The position numbers and the translations under genes were made by a program. The notes under the pieces are model-generated. The model did not search any database. It worked only from the letters and a program-made list of their open reading frames with translations, and was not told the origin of the DNA. A stretch of 64,000 nt of DNA from Nymphaea colorata (Eukaryota > Streptophyta > Magnoliopsida > Nymphaeales > Nymphaeaceae): the NCBI RefSeq assembly GCF_008831285.2, contig NC_045139.1:19356392-19420391 (forward strand), written 5' to 3'. Positions 12,268 through 24,970 of this stretch are shown piece by piece (the first letter of the stretch is position 1; each line of letters begins with the position of its first letter).

Positions 12268-15200
12268 ATGGCGGCCCGGATCCATCCGTCAGCCATGAAC
12301 CTGGCTCCGTCTCTGCTACCCCGTAGCAGCGTCCTTCCCAGCTTCACTATCATCCCCATCTCCCCCACCACCATCGGCAGCTTCAGTTTCAGCCGCAACC
12401 ACCATCACCGCCACCATTGTCCTTACCATTCTGCTCGCCCAACCCACCAGGTACTTCCTTTCGTTGGCTGTGTCACACACACACACACAGAGATAGAGAG
12501 AGAGATTGAAAATGAGTCCTTGGTTTCGGTTGTAGAGGTTGTTGGTGACGACCACCATACGCTCCTGCCTCCCATCTTCCGACAACGGTGGTTCCGATGC
12601 CGATCCCATCGAGAAGAAGGATATTTCTTCACAACCATCATCGACATTTTCTTCTCCTCCTTCTCCTTCTTCTTCTTCTTCTTCTTCCTACGGGTGGTCC
12701 GCGGCAATTGGGGCCGTGGGTTTTGTGGAGACGAGCTACTTGACGTACCTGAAGGTCACCGGTTCTGATGCCTTCTGTCCCATTGGTGGTGGTAGCTGTT
12801 CTACGGTTCTCAACAGCGAGTATGGATCCGTATTTGGTAGGCCTAATTTGTGCTTTTCCCCATCCTTTTTTTTTTTTCAATTTTGATGTCTTGATTTTTT
12901 ACGGGGTACTCGCGATTTTAGCTGTTTGATTGCGCCGAATTACACAAAGAAGCTATTGTTTTTCCAGGTATTAACAACAAGCACAATGAAAAAGAACGCA
13001 GAGATAACGTGGTTCGGCAGAGATGACTGCCTACATCCACGGGAAGGGGGATTGGATTTTCATTACTGAACCATGATCTCGAGAGGAGTTTATATTGTGC
13101 TCTATCTCGTTACAAACTGTTACACGCTCTATTTCATTTCCATTATCATGATAATTACAAAATATTGAATTTCCAATATCATTGCTGGCAGAATTATCGT
13201 GGCTTCTTTTGTTAAAATCTTTCCGTTTTCATTAGTAGACGAGGTATTAGGAAGGGTCGAGATTTTAGAAAGGCGTCCATTGGATTAGTGTATTCGATCT
13301 TCAATCACCAGATTTGCTGTAGGCAACTTATGATCTTTAGAATTATCTCTAATACCAAGTCAGTGTGTCGGAAAAATTGGTAGTTTGTAAGATACGAAGT
13401 TTCTCTTTTGACAATTTTGATCCTAGGTTGCTGGAAGTAGTTCCTTCTCATCATTTGGTGGGTTTCAACTTTAATTTTTGGTTGTTTTATCATGAAGTTG
13501 CCATACATTGATCGATAGAAGTTTGGCATGAAAGCTGTTGTTTGTTTTCCACTTTCAGGTGTTCCTCTTCCAGCATTTGGAATGATAGCATATGGATTGG
13601 TTGCATTATTGGGTTTGCAATTGGCGAGAAAAGGTTCTCTGTTTGCATTAGGCGAAGCAAGTGCGCAATTAGTTCTACTTGGGAGTGCCACATCAATGGC
13701 AGCCGCTAGTTCTTATTTCTTATACATTCTAAGCACAAAGTTTTCCGGAATGTCATGTTCATACTGTCTGTTCTCTGCATTCTTGAGTTTCAGCTTGCTA
13801 TTTATTAATATGAAGGTGGGTAACTAACAGTTTTTCTTCCAGAAATACAATCATTTTTATCATCACCTGATCATGGTTTCACTTTGAGGAATTCAAGTTT
13901 CAAGAGCTGCAGAAGACTGCTGGGCTGCAACTATCTGTAGCTGGCTTAGTGATTGCCGCTGTAAGTGCTTCATACAGTGGCGTTAGCTCTGAACTAACAG
14001 GGTATACTTCTATACGGAAAGCAATTTCTTGGTTAATTTCTTTTTCTATTCTGTCTTTTCAATAGGCTTTTGGTTTGATTTTAGTTCATTGAAGATCGGT
14101 GTTTCAATAAATTACTGGTGTAGTGGGGCTAAGTGATGCATTATATATTCCTTCTGAAGACCAAAAGCATGAATACTTTTAAATGGACCAAGTGGCAATT
14201 ACTTCATAGTGTAAAAATAAAACATGATGCTAATTCGAGGAAGAAAGCTGATTATCAACCTTTGACTTGATGATGCCTTGAACGTTTGCAGTTCTACAAG
14301 CCAACTAGCAACTAAATTTATTTAAATCATGCGCTGGTGGCATTAAATCCAAATGCTTTAATTTGTTCTAACTTGATAATGATCCCTTTAGAGAAGCAAT
14401 TGAACTAAAAATGATCAAAACAGACAGTGTGTGTCTTAAAGTTAATTTGCAGCTTGTTAAAAAGAAAAGTTGACGCATTGGATTTTGAAGGATAGGGCAT
14501 GTTCAAGCACATGACTCGGTCGGAAAGGAAGTGCTTTCCTTTTACTATACTATTGCTTGTTATCAAGATTTTTTCTCTCATTTATATCTGGATGTCTGAG
14601 GGCATCTTGTATCTAGCATCATGACAATGAGTGGGCCTCCATTGTCTGGGAGTGAAGAGCATGGAAAAGAATGGTTCCTCTTCTTCCAATTGGATGTAGC
14701 TATATGAGTAGTTGGACAGCATTGGGATGCATTAACTTTGGACCATTAAAAAACCATGAATCCGTTGAGTGTTCCATCAGCCTGTCTTTTTGTAGTTATT
14801 TTTATTCTGTACGTGCCTTAATTATGGGATAGGATCTTCCAAGCGAGATATGTCTAATATCATGGTATAGTCCTTTTTATTTATCTGGGCCTTATGTATG
14901 GCATAAACTGGACCATACAATCAATTCAGATATAGACACCAAGTGGGTTTTCTTGGGTGTAAATAGAGTGGATGAAAAACACCAAGAAACCAATTATAAT
15001 TGTATCTAATTAAAAACTGAAAATCAGATACAATTGGATTTAATCAAAACTGAAAATGGGTTTATTATAACTTATAAGGTTGAAAAACACATTCCTTGCT
15101 GCACCTTAAGCCAAAAAAATCACAGAGGATAAAAAAAAAATGCCCCCAAGAATGAAGAAAAACAGCAAGAAAAAATCAAGAACAAAATTTCACTCTCAAA

Positions 15201-17564
15201 GAAATTGATCCTGGGAATTCGTTTGTTCTTCTGGCTCTCTGGCCTTCTTTATCATCTTGCGAAGATCTTCAAGGAATAAAAGGTAAAGTCACCAAGGTTG
15301 ATACAACTACTAGCAAAAGAAAGATTTGCAAGTATTAGCTACAGGCCTACATCCAATAGTTTATAGACGAATAAAGTTGTCAAAACAAATAATCAAGTGA
15401 GTTCTGTGATACAAAAGAGCATTCAACCATAAGTTGTCTTTCTGAGAAATATGACCATCAAGACAATGGTCAGGTTTCCCACTTCTTGATTGTTTTCCTT
15501 GTATGGTTCTCCAGAAAAGCACCCATCTCATATCTGTTATCTGTGGAAGTTGGTCTCTTGATTTCCTTGCAGTGTGCAACTTTATGTGAAAAGCTTACTG
15601 ACTTCCCTGCCTGTCTACATATGCACTTACAAAATGTTGCCTTTACACCTTTTTGATCAGGTCATCAGAGATTAATTTGCAGCTATTTGAACCTGAAATT
15701 ACGAATCAGTCAAGTCCAGAAGCAATTTCTCTAGCAAAGCATTTGAAGGCTATTGGAGCAAAAATGTATGGAGCGTTTTGGTGTTCCCATTGTTTGGAAC
15801 AAAAAGAGGTATCCTCATATCTGCGAACATTGCTGCAAAAGTGAACTTGCTTATTCAGTTATTTTTCAGATTTCACAGAAAGCCCTTGATTTTGATGCGA
15901 AGAACCATTGATGCCATCTGCTTTCTGTACGTGAGCAATGTTTGTCATAAAGTTTGAATTTTGATGTTCATTTTTTTGGGCTGACTTTTTTACACTTGGA
16001 AGCATGTTTAGCACGTAGGCAGCCTATATCACCCACACCCAATGTCATATGGATGTAGTTCAGTTGCATGATAGGACTGGGATGTATTTTTGTATAAAGT
16101 AGGAATACCATGTCACATGCAAATTTATGAATAGTTCTAAATCCATCATCATTGAAAGCATCAGATATGAAATTAGATGGTGACGTTTGTAACATTAAGG
16201 AAAGAAACCAAATATGGGCACGAAAAAGCAATTAAGATCGTAAGGAACTATCTGATTTACTGACGAAGTAGATCGTAAGGAACTATCTGATTTACTGACG
16301 AAGTGTTAGACCATGTGGGTTAAGAGCGTTGCTGTGTCCAAGAACTGTGTCATCATGATTCAGGCTATGCATGCTCGAGTCAAATTTTGTGTGACATAGG
16401 TTGGGTTTGACTTCTTCAGTAACTCTTGTTTCTCTGACACCTGCAAGCAACATGCTGCTAGCCTGCTTTCCATTTGACGAGAATTGGGAAGAACAATTGA
16501 AACAGAACGTTGAATTAAATCTTGACCCTTAAGCTCAGTTTGGGCATCTAAATTTGTAATTGTTGCATCATGCATGCTTCTCTGTACAAGGTGCTTTTAC
16601 TGCCATTGTTGATGGAAAGGTTAACTGCAGTAGTCTCGACCAAATTGTAAATTCATTGCTAAGTTATCAGTTATTCACATAGCTGCAATTTTTTTGGATG
16701 GACAACGTAACTGCCTAATTTTCGTCCATATTTTGCAAACATGCTTAGTCCTGAAATCATGTACTTGATCATTTCACAGTCAAACAGGACTATATATTTC
16801 TTTAAGTAAGCACGAATTACTCTATCAGTGGAAACGAAATTTTGAATTTAGATAGTAGATGTTGCCACCAAAGCTGACCAAATTTTTGTAATTTCTTATC
16901 ATCTTTTGTCACTTACATCTGGTGAACTGGGGAATATAACCTGAACAACTGCTTCACATTTATCCTATCACATTCTTTGTGCAGCAGATCTAAATGATAC
17001 TCCGTTTCTGTGCTTACACATGTCAAATTCATTAGTTACAGGACTATTGTATTTGAAAAGAAACGTCACTATAAATGAAGGACAAATGGATGATTTTTAT
17101 ATACATGTCTATCGATTCAAATGCCCAAGAACTTGTGGGGTTAGATGCTTGTATGAGAACTGAACTAGCTGATGATTGTCATTGAGCTGTAACAGCTAAC
17201 AAAAATGGAATGTGAAAGCTGTTGCGATGTAACGTCTTTCTACTTTCCTGATTCTGCAGATGTTCGGGAAAGAAGCTGCAAAGATGCTGAACTACATTGA
17301 GTGCTTTCCAGATGGGTACCGAAAGGGAGTAAAACCTGCCAAGGCATGTCAAGAAGCTGATATAGAAGGATTCCCAACCTGGATTATAAATGGCCAGGTA
17401 ATCAGTCTTTCTTCAGCTCATTTGAACAGAAGTAAAATCATAAATCCTGATCATGTAGCTGCATCGTATCTTAGGTCCTAAGCGGAGAACTAGAATTATC
17501 AGAACTTGCAGAAGCATCAGGATTCCTACCTGAAGCCACCAACGAAGCACAGACACAAAACTGA
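12268..17564 (+). CDS. LTO1: LTO1: chloroplast VKOR-thioredoxin fusion, disulfide-forming oxidoreductase
   Basis: Seven exons (12268-12450, 12536-12836, 13559-13815, 13889-14001, 15661-15808, 17260-17397, 17475-17564) give about 409 residues in one frame, with GT-AG introns throughout. The first 60 residues are rich in Ser, Arg and His and acid-poor, like a chloroplast transit peptide, followed by a poly-Ser linker near 96-112. The VKOR domain carries the loop pair C142/C149 (FCPIGGGSC) and the quinone-side CxxC C228/C231 (MSCSYC) among several membrane segments. The thioredoxin-like domain has CxxC C326/C329 (FWCSHC) and a second pair, C349/C364. All eight family cysteines are present, so the enzyme looks functional. 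In Arabidopsis this thylakoid protein (At4g35760) forms disulfides in lumenal proteins and is needed for photosystem II assembly. ATG 12268 is preferred because the frame's only upstream start is a GTG. Confidence 0.95.
12646..12690 (+). repeat. Imperfect TTC/TCN repeat coding for poly-Ser in LTO1
   Basis: A run of TCT/TCC/TTC codons inside LTO1 exon 2 encodes the low-complexity Ser-Pro linker between transit peptide and VKOR domain. Length variation here would keep the frame if whole triplets change. Confidence 0.75.
12837..13558 (+). other. LTO1 intron 2 with a repeat-like insert
   Basis: Within this intron, 12960-13150 reads ...ACGTGGTTCGGCAG...TACATCCACGGG..., a block unlike the AT-rich surroundings. 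I have the impression of having seen similar blocks at many plant loci, probably as a dispersed repeat, but I cannot name the family. The rest is ordinary intron sequence. Confidence 0.35.
14002..15660 (+). other. LTO1 intron 4 (1.66 kb)
   Basis: This is the longest intron of LTO1. I see no coding exon, tRNA or clear mobile element in it. Its acceptor (TTTTGATCAG) restores the reading frame in phase 2. Confidence 0.7.
15809..17259 (+). other. LTO1 intron 5 (1.45 kb)
   Basis: This intron is non-coding. It contains one 35-bp tandem duplication (16235-16304) and no recognised element. Confidence 0.7.
16235..16304. repeat. 35-bp tandem duplication in an LTO1 intron
   Basis: Two adjacent copies of a 35-bp unit beginning AGATCGTAAGGAACTATC appear identical by eye, which indicates a recent duplication. 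Confidence 0.95.
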
Positions 17565-18552
17565 GCAAGTAAATATTTAATTATTTTGGTGTACAGTTCC
17601 GGTTGCCGTCTCCAGTCATTTGACAACAATTGATGAAGCTCGTTCATGAATCCAAATTTTCGATGCTTTGCCATTCTTGTTACTGCGTGTACTGTACAAA
17701 AGCCATATTCTAGTGTAGGAAGCGTAATAATACAGGTAGCAGTGATCCCCAAAGGGATTGGTGCAATGGACTGGACGGGGGCTGGCAGGCGTCCAGTCTC
17801 CGTTTCGAACTCTCACGGCGTCACTGCAGAATGCAGATACTGCAGAAGGAATGCACCAATATTTAAGTTAAAGCATTGCAGGGTATCACCCCGAGGCTTC
17901 GGCGTTCACTCGGACTGTGGGATTAGCCTCCTATGAACGATACAGGTAGAAATGAAACAGATGAGGCACTTCCTGCTTCTCCACAGATAAACAGCTAGTT
18001 GGTTTCGGACTCCATTTCAGGGTATATAAGACCAGGAAAATATAGCTCAAATCTTGTCCAAATTAGTCAAATCAGGAATAGACATTTACACTAAAAAACG
18101 TATAAGCTACATAAATCAATTGGGTTGTGTTGGATAATCTGACCAAGTTACACCTCAAATGTTTCTCCTCAACTCTGTTCAAATCGGGGTCGGGTAACTC
18201 AGTGTTGCATGTGCAACACCACCAGTGTCGACATGTACGTCTGAATGACGTCTCAGCGTGACGCCACCACTGCCGATGACTACTCGGATATTAGCCCGTT
18301 TATAGCTATCTGCAAGTTCTATTTGTTAGATAAATTCCTTGTCCAAGAACAGGAGTCTGCGCTGTACAGGAGCCATTCAAACACCTATAATAAGAACTTT
18401 GGTTAGTCTCTTCAGGTCTAACACCGTCACCGTTGAGCCCATGTTTCCCGGAGGTTTGGAAACCTCTAATTTAAGATTCAGGGGTCTTAAATCCGGAGTT
18501 ATGAAAACCCCTGTTTGAGAGGTCTCAGATCTCTCTCTTTCTCTCCCTCCCT

Positions 18553-18589
<37 letters not shown>

Positions 18590-18697
18590 ATTATCATACA
18601 AATATATTTTTTTAATATATAAATAAGTATAATTTTCTCATTGAGTAGGCAACCTGGTGCATTCATACATATATATCATACAATTATGTATGATAAT

Positions 18698-18750
<53 letters not shown>

Positions 18751-20670
18751 CATTATTAGTAGAGCGCTCAGGCCCACAAGTCGACCGGACACATGTTATG
18801 ACTGGGCCGAACCTGACTTCTACTGATGCCCAGTGCTACCAATCGATTACTTTAGGTTGAGTTTGATACCTTTAGATCTTATACCCCAAGCTAAACGTGT
18901 TTTGAAAGATAAGTAGCATGGATTTAAGATCGGATGAAGGGGAATTCGTTCTCAAATCCATGAATCTGATATATCTTAGGAATATCTAACATTTTATTTC
19001 AACGCTGAATGAAACGATGAATGAATCCATGAATTTCATATCCTATGAATATCAAACATTTTATTTCAACGATCAATTCTTAAATTTGCATTGATAAGAG
19101 AAGAGGAAAATCATGTGCGCCGTCGCTGGAAACTTTACGGCCGCTGCTTGAAGCTGGTATTGGCAATCGGCGTCTTCATCCACATAGCCGTTGAACATTG
19201 AATACAACCAAGGAAAGAGCTGATCCATGTTGGAAAAATTGACCGCTGAATTACTGTTCCAGTCAATGTTTATTATTGTTCCAGTCAATGTTTGTCGGTA
19301 TCGGTACGCCTTGTTGGTTTGCTTACCGATACAGGTATCAGCTTAGCACATATTGGCTTGTATCGGCCTTATATTTTACATTTTTGCATTTTAAAATAGC
19401 TTTAAATGTACTGAAATTGTTTTAAAATGGGAAAATGTAGGATTTTTAAGGCCTGCACCCTTCCAGCAAAAGACCGATACGATGCATATCGGCAGACGAC
19501 GATACGGTTCTGAGAACATTGGTTCAAATGCCGGGTGTCCTTTTTCTCAACGGTCAACCCGGAAGCTGGTTTCTTGGTGGATTCTTACCAGCATATAAAT
19601 GGCGAAAGGAAATTTTGGAGCTCCTTTTACTTTTCGTGTTTGAACGTTGCTTTGGAGTTTGGTGGACATCGACTTTAGGAAGTAAGTTTTGCCTTTTTTG
19701 AATTTATGAACAAGAATAACATATGTTAAGGTTTTTCATTCATGAAGAGTGTATTGGCTAATTATTTTCAAACCTATTATTAGTTATTTATAATTTGTAA
19801 ATATTATAAATTTATCCGTGGTTATTTAAAATTTCGTTTTATTATCTTTTTTCTCAATCAGGTTTCAAGTTGGAACCCTAAAAGGAAATTATACATCATG
19901 TCAAAAAAACAACAATTCTTACAATTTCATCCAAATCTATCACTTTAATTACATCCTTCCCAAACTGAAAAGGAAGGCTTTTAATTCACATCCAATGGTG
20001 AGATTTTCCTTCCAGTCACTCGAAACTATCAAATGCATCCAAAATGGTCTTCTTTAGTCTCTTTAACCTAGCAAATAAATCAGAAAATTTGCTCTTTTTA
20101 AAAGGAGTTTTATCATTCCTAAGAAAAAAGATGTTCGACTAAATAACGTTATTTTATAGATTAGTATGTGTAGAATTTTGTACAAAAACGCATGGTAAAG
20201 TAAAAAAAGGTACATACATATTTTGCTAAAATCTTTTATATTTAAATTTGCCTGCAATCTGTTTTATATATTCATATATACATCTAACGGATAAAAAGTA
20301 TTATCATAAAAGAATATTTCGCAGTTCATAACGCGTCACGCAGGAAGGGTAGGAAGGGGTTGGGACTCGGCGAGAAGGAAGGTTTGGTGGTAAGCGGTGA
20401 CGGCTCTCCAGCGACTTCCTGCCTTCGCCACTCCCAGATTCGCAAGCGTTTAGAAGCGAGAGAGCGGACGGACAGCGGAGGCGGTCCGCTTGGACCAATG
20501 GGCCGAGCGATCCATGTGTCGCTTCCCGCTCGCTTCCCCTCGCTCTGATGCATTCACCCTTTGCAGATTCCTTCGAATATGCTCTATATTCTTTCTTCCT
20601 TCTTCTTCTTCGTCGGCTCCTCCCCCTCGTGAACGGATAAGCGTTTCTCTTTTAGACCCCACCTCCCCCT
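17565..20670. other. Spacer between LTO1 and the SEC14-like gene
   Basis: This 3.1-kb spacer holds the LTO1 3' flank, a nested hairpin at 17757-17860, two (TA)n tracts (18556-18585, 18700-18747), a diverged direct repeat near 18970-19070, and a block with GGTATCGGTAC/CCGATAC short motifs (19290-19510) that looks like an old insertion. No further gene is supported. Confidence 0.6.
18556..18747. repeat. Two (TA)n microsatellites
   Basis: TA tracts occupy 18556-18585 and 18700-18747. The segment between them (ATACATATATATCATACAATTATGTATGATAAT) is itself partly palindromic. Confidence 0.9.
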
Positions 20671-20675
20671 TTCCC

Positions 20676-20682
20676 TATAAAA
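20676..20682 (+). promoter_or_regulatory. TATA box of the SEC14-like gene
   Basis: CCCTATAAAACGCC lies about 100 nt upstream of the ATG at 20780 in GC- and CT-rich DNA. With the usual 25-35 nt spacing the leader would be about 70 nt, which is normal. Confidence 0.7.
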
Positions 20683-20779
20683 CGCCCCCGTTCCCTTTCT
20701 TGCCTTTTCACGTTCCACCCTCTTCTCTTTTTGACAGTTTCTCCTTCTTCGTGTTTACTTGTTCTGCTGGTAAGGGGCC

Positions 20780-21830
20780 ATGGATATTTCTTCGAGGTTG
20801 AAGCATGTGTTCAGGCTTCAAGGGAGAGACAAGCAGGGTAGAAAGATACTTCTCGTCATAGGAAAGTATTTCCCAGGTAATGTATTCTGCAGAAATTCTG
20901 GCTTCTGTTTTCTTCCCCCCTGGGTTTTTTGGCTGGTGAATGGTTTTTGAGATTTGGCTATTGGGTATGTTTGGTTGTGTGTTTTTTTAGCTCGGATGAT
21001 GAGTCCCGAGCAGTTGAAGAGGTATTTGGAGGAGCATGTGTACCCCCATCTGGAGCAGAAGCAGCCCTTCTGCTTGGTCTACCTGCATTCCCTCGTGCAG
21101 AGGAACGAGAACTTCCCTGGGATCTCCGCTCTCCGGTGGATCTACGAGGAGATTCCGGCGGCCATCAGGGAGAACCTCGGCGCCGTCTACTTCGTCCATC
21201 CGGGGCTTCAGTCTCGCCTCTTCTTCGCCACCTTCGGCCGCTTCCTGTTCAGCGGAGGGTAAGATCATTGGCGCCACAGATATCTTTTATCGCTTTAACT
21301 GTGTTCCTTTTTGCCTAAACCTCGTCAAGATCGAGCCATTATTTGGTAAACGGAAGACCCCCATGTTCCTCTGCTGCTCATCTCTTGATATTGATGCCCC
21401 AAAAAGCTTATGACCTTTTCAAAGTTTGGTCAGACCAGATTTCTCTCTTTTCGGGAAAATATCACAACAATCTGATTTGATTTTACTTGCAAATATAATT
21501 CGATTTTGTTGATAGCTGCTGCATCGCCGTTTATGGAGTGTTCTTCCTTTTTTCTTGGTTGTTGATGATTGGTGGTTGTATTGATTTTTGTTTTTGAATG
21601 GTTTCTGAAGGTTGTATGGGAAGTTCAAGTACATAAATCGCCTGGAGTTCCTGTGGGAGAACATGAGGAAGAGCGAGATTAAGATCCCTGAGTTCGTCTA
21701 TGACCATGACGATGACTTGGAGCACAGGCCACTGATGGACTACGGGTTGGAGACGGACCACCATGGCTTCCACGACGCGGGAGCCATGGACTCCACTGCG
21801 TCGATGCAATCGCTGAGATGCATCTCCTAG
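20780..21830 (+). CDS. Short SEC14-like (CRAL-TRIO / GDAP2-type) lipid-binding protein
   Basis: Three exons, 20780-20876, 20991-21258 and 21611-21830, join through GT-AG introns into about 194 residues. The protein is one CRAL-TRIO/SEC14-type domain: GRKILLVIGKYFP at residues 21-33, then QPFCLVYLHSLVQR, IRENLGAVYFVHPGLQSRLFF and LYGKFKYINRLEFLWE. This pattern matches the plant family labelled SEC14 cytosolic factor or GDAP2-like (Arabidopsis At4g35750, about 202 residues by memory). Such domains bind a lipid or other small hydrophobic ligand; the ligand here is unknown. The last 45 residues are acidic, then Ser/Met-rich (DHDDD...), and end in a Cys. There is no signal peptide or membrane segment, so the protein is probably cytosolic. 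Exons are much richer in GC than introns. The gene lies 3.2 kb downstream of LTO1 on the same strand. Confidence 0.92.
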
Positions 21831-24591
21831 GGGCTTGCTTTATATTACGTTCCCTATTGCAGAACCTGTTCTCTTTCTGCTTTCCCCTTTTTGGTATTGT
21901 AAAGAAGCGCAGAAATATGTACATATTGAAAGGTTTCTCCAGAAATACCGAAATTTTGTGATCTTTTCTTCTTCTTCCTCTTTCTTAAAGATTCCTTGGT
22001 TCGATTGATTGTTTGCCAAAAAAGGTCCCAAAATTGTGACTGTGCGCTCTAAAACACTAGAGTTGCCGTCTTCATTTGGATACTGCAAGGCCCTTCTGGC
22101 CTTTCCTGGTAAGCAAGCAATGAAGAAGGCTCTGGCAGGTTATACCAACAGAAGTGCGATCTTTCTAAAGTTACCAATTTGGTAGCTTATAATTTCATAT
22201 AAGATGAATTATGAATTGATTATGACACAGTTTTTCTGTAAGATGTTCTATAAAGGTGACTGACAATAAGGCTGTTAATTATAATCTCATACAGAATCAT
22301 ATTTTAGTGATTTCAATTTGTGATAAGGATCCGTGCGGCCCTGGATGCAGAAGCTCGTGACTGTTCCTCTTTTCGAGTGCATGAGGCAGCGTGGGGCATG
22401 CCATACGACCGTATCCCGTCAGTTGCCGATCTAGACCGTTGATAATTTCCAAGGCGAACCTGGCGGGCCATCCGAGTTACTTTGTTAACGGTCAGATTTT
22501 CACGTATTATTATGGAACGTTGGAATGGTGTGGGGCCCACAGTGGAAAATAAAGTTGCTTGGCGGCAACCTCATTAGGGCTCCTTCCATGTCTCTCCTGT
22601 TAGGAAACTTCCACCCAAGCCCACCTTCTAACCCTTATTTCTGGGAAGGAGGACCTATACTTGTGCATATTTTTAATATAAGCTCAACTCGTCACCGACA
22701 ATTATTAAATGAAAGGCCAACTTTTGTCGCGTCTGCTGGTTATAAAATAAAAGAATGAATTTATGACCGATTCTGCTGAATCGGCTGGGAAGTCAAATAA
22801 AGAAACCGACTAAAAATGTTTTAAAGTAATTTTTTAAAATATTTTTTTTTTTTCTTGGGTAACTAAGCTCAACCTTCTATCTGACGGTTGATGAATGATG
22901 GAGAAAAAAAGATAGACTATCATGAAAAAAAATGGAAAGCAGGAGGTCTTTTTTGGAAATTATCTGTAAATATCCCAAATCTTTTATCCGGTTTTAGGTG
23001 GGGGCGGTGCGGGGTGGATCGTGATCCCAGGCTTTGTTTAGTCGTTTCTATGGGTGGTTTTATTTGCCGAATCTGTTGGCCAAGCACTTAAAGAGATCTC
23101 ATTGGGTGCGGCTCACCTCCCCTAGAATTTTGCGTACATGCTCCTTTGCAGCCGTTGATTTTGATGATCTCAAATCTGCTTCCGCCCATTTATCTAGAAA
23201 TGGTTCGGTTCGTCGGGCATCGTTCATCTCGGGGATGAACGGCTTTCAAAGCATCCAAAATCGACGGCTGGGCTGGGAGGGTCGGTTATCAACCCGGTCA
23301 AGGTCAACGCTAGATGAAGTTGGGTTCATGCAAAAGCCGGGTCGAGTTGACCCAACCTAGGCGAGCCTAGCCTTTTTTTAATTGGCCCCATGGATTGGTG
23401 GCCTAGTTCAGGCCCGATGCCCACCCTTAGTTATTGTTTGAGGGCGTTCTTACTATAAAATCCATTATTCATTTTCAAGTCCAACATAAAAGGAATGTCG
23501 GATCAACCGGGGAGACAAGATCTAAGACTCCAAACACAGCCAAGGGGCATTTAATAACTTTGAAAAAAAGTGGCAAGAATCTATTAACTAGGTGAAAATC
23601 ACTTATTTGTCATCTTGCAATCAAATAGGAAGACTTCTTATCTCATGTTGTTAGAGAAAAAGTCTGCCTTTTGGGTTCTACTTTCAAGCAAAAACTTAGG
23701 ATCTAAGGTCAAAAAAGCACCCGACATCAGATCTTGGGATTTAAGATCCACAGTTGATATCAAATCGCCTTACCTAAAGGCGGGGCCATGGCCTCCTCTC
23801 ATATTTTGAAAAAGAAAAATGTTTATATTTTTTTTAAATTTGTTAACTTGGCATATGTAAAAATTCAGAAAAATATTGTTCGGCTTCACAAATTTTGAAA
23901 ATACTATTCAGCTTTTACTAAAAAAAAAAAGGATTCTGGCTCTGTCTTAGATCATATCTAATATTTCATCTAAACAAATATGGCCTTAAGTGGTATTGCT
24001 TTTGGAGGAATTTTCTTTATTAAGAAATACAAGCTAAAAGAGATACTTGACAGCAACTGTCGTATTATCCCATTGGAGGTGAATTATTTTGCCATAAAAG
24101 CAGATTATAGAGGAACAGATTGTATTGTATTATCTAATTTGGGGAATAATGGCTCGATTTTTACTTTTTAATAAAAGCAAACAATATTTTCGAATAATTT
24201 ACAAAGAATTAAAATTTCTACCTCATTAAGTTAACCACAAGGGATTCAACTCTTGTGAGGAGTATTTGTTGTTTCTCTCAAAATTATTGTCCGTTTCCAA
24301 CTTTGTCCTTACAAGGATTTCTTTTTTTCTTGCTCTCTGTTTTCTCACTTAAAGGGCATTTTAGTCATTTGGCTGCAAAACATTCAATCCATACTTAAGG
24401 TTGCATTTTCAACTACATAAACTTACCACATTTTTTCCATCTTTTTCCTTTTTTTTTCAAGCTCGTAGTATTATACCCGAGAAAACTTCGCCGCTTAAAA
24501 CTCCGAAACATTATTTATGACTATTAATAAACTTTAGGTATTAAAATATGTACTTGTTGAATTAGATGTCCTCCTTTTTTAAGAGCTTGAA

Positions 24592-24650
24592 ATGGGATTT
24601 GAACTCACGACCACCTGGGTACTGCCCCAAACCCACTGAGTTATTTTCTC
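24592..24650 (-). repeat. tRNA-like / SINE-head relic
   Basis: On the minus strand, TAACTCAGTGGGTTTGGG resembles a tRNA A box and GTCGTGAGTTCAAATCCC resembles a B box at tRNA-like spacing. The acceptor and anticodon stems do not form, so this is more likely the degraded head of a tRNA-derived SINE than a tRNA gene. Confidence 0.45.
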
Positions 24651-24970
24651 AAATCAACTTAAAACATAAATGCTTTTGCCTTAAACATGACGAAGCTCAA
24701 GGAACAAGTTACCAATGCACATCAAAATCGAATTATTTTAAGATAACCTGTATAGATCTGGCAGAAAAGTGTAGACTTTAGTGGTTTCTTTTCCCAAACA
24801 GAGACCATGCCAAATGGGAAAAGAGGAAAAAAAAAGGGGTTGCATGTGAGAGGTGTGGGGCCAGTTTTCCTTTCTTCATGTGATTTCCAAGTCACACTTC
24901 TTCCATGTGAACATGATTTCCTTGATCTTTGTCCTCCTACCAGCATTGTGGGCCCTGAATGCTGGGAAAT

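Noticed and set aside
13955-13966. GCT|GTAAGT, a stronger-looking donor inside LTO1 exon 4
   Set aside because: Using it would lose the conserved SASYSG segment and put the next exon out of frame; the donor at 14002 keeps phase.
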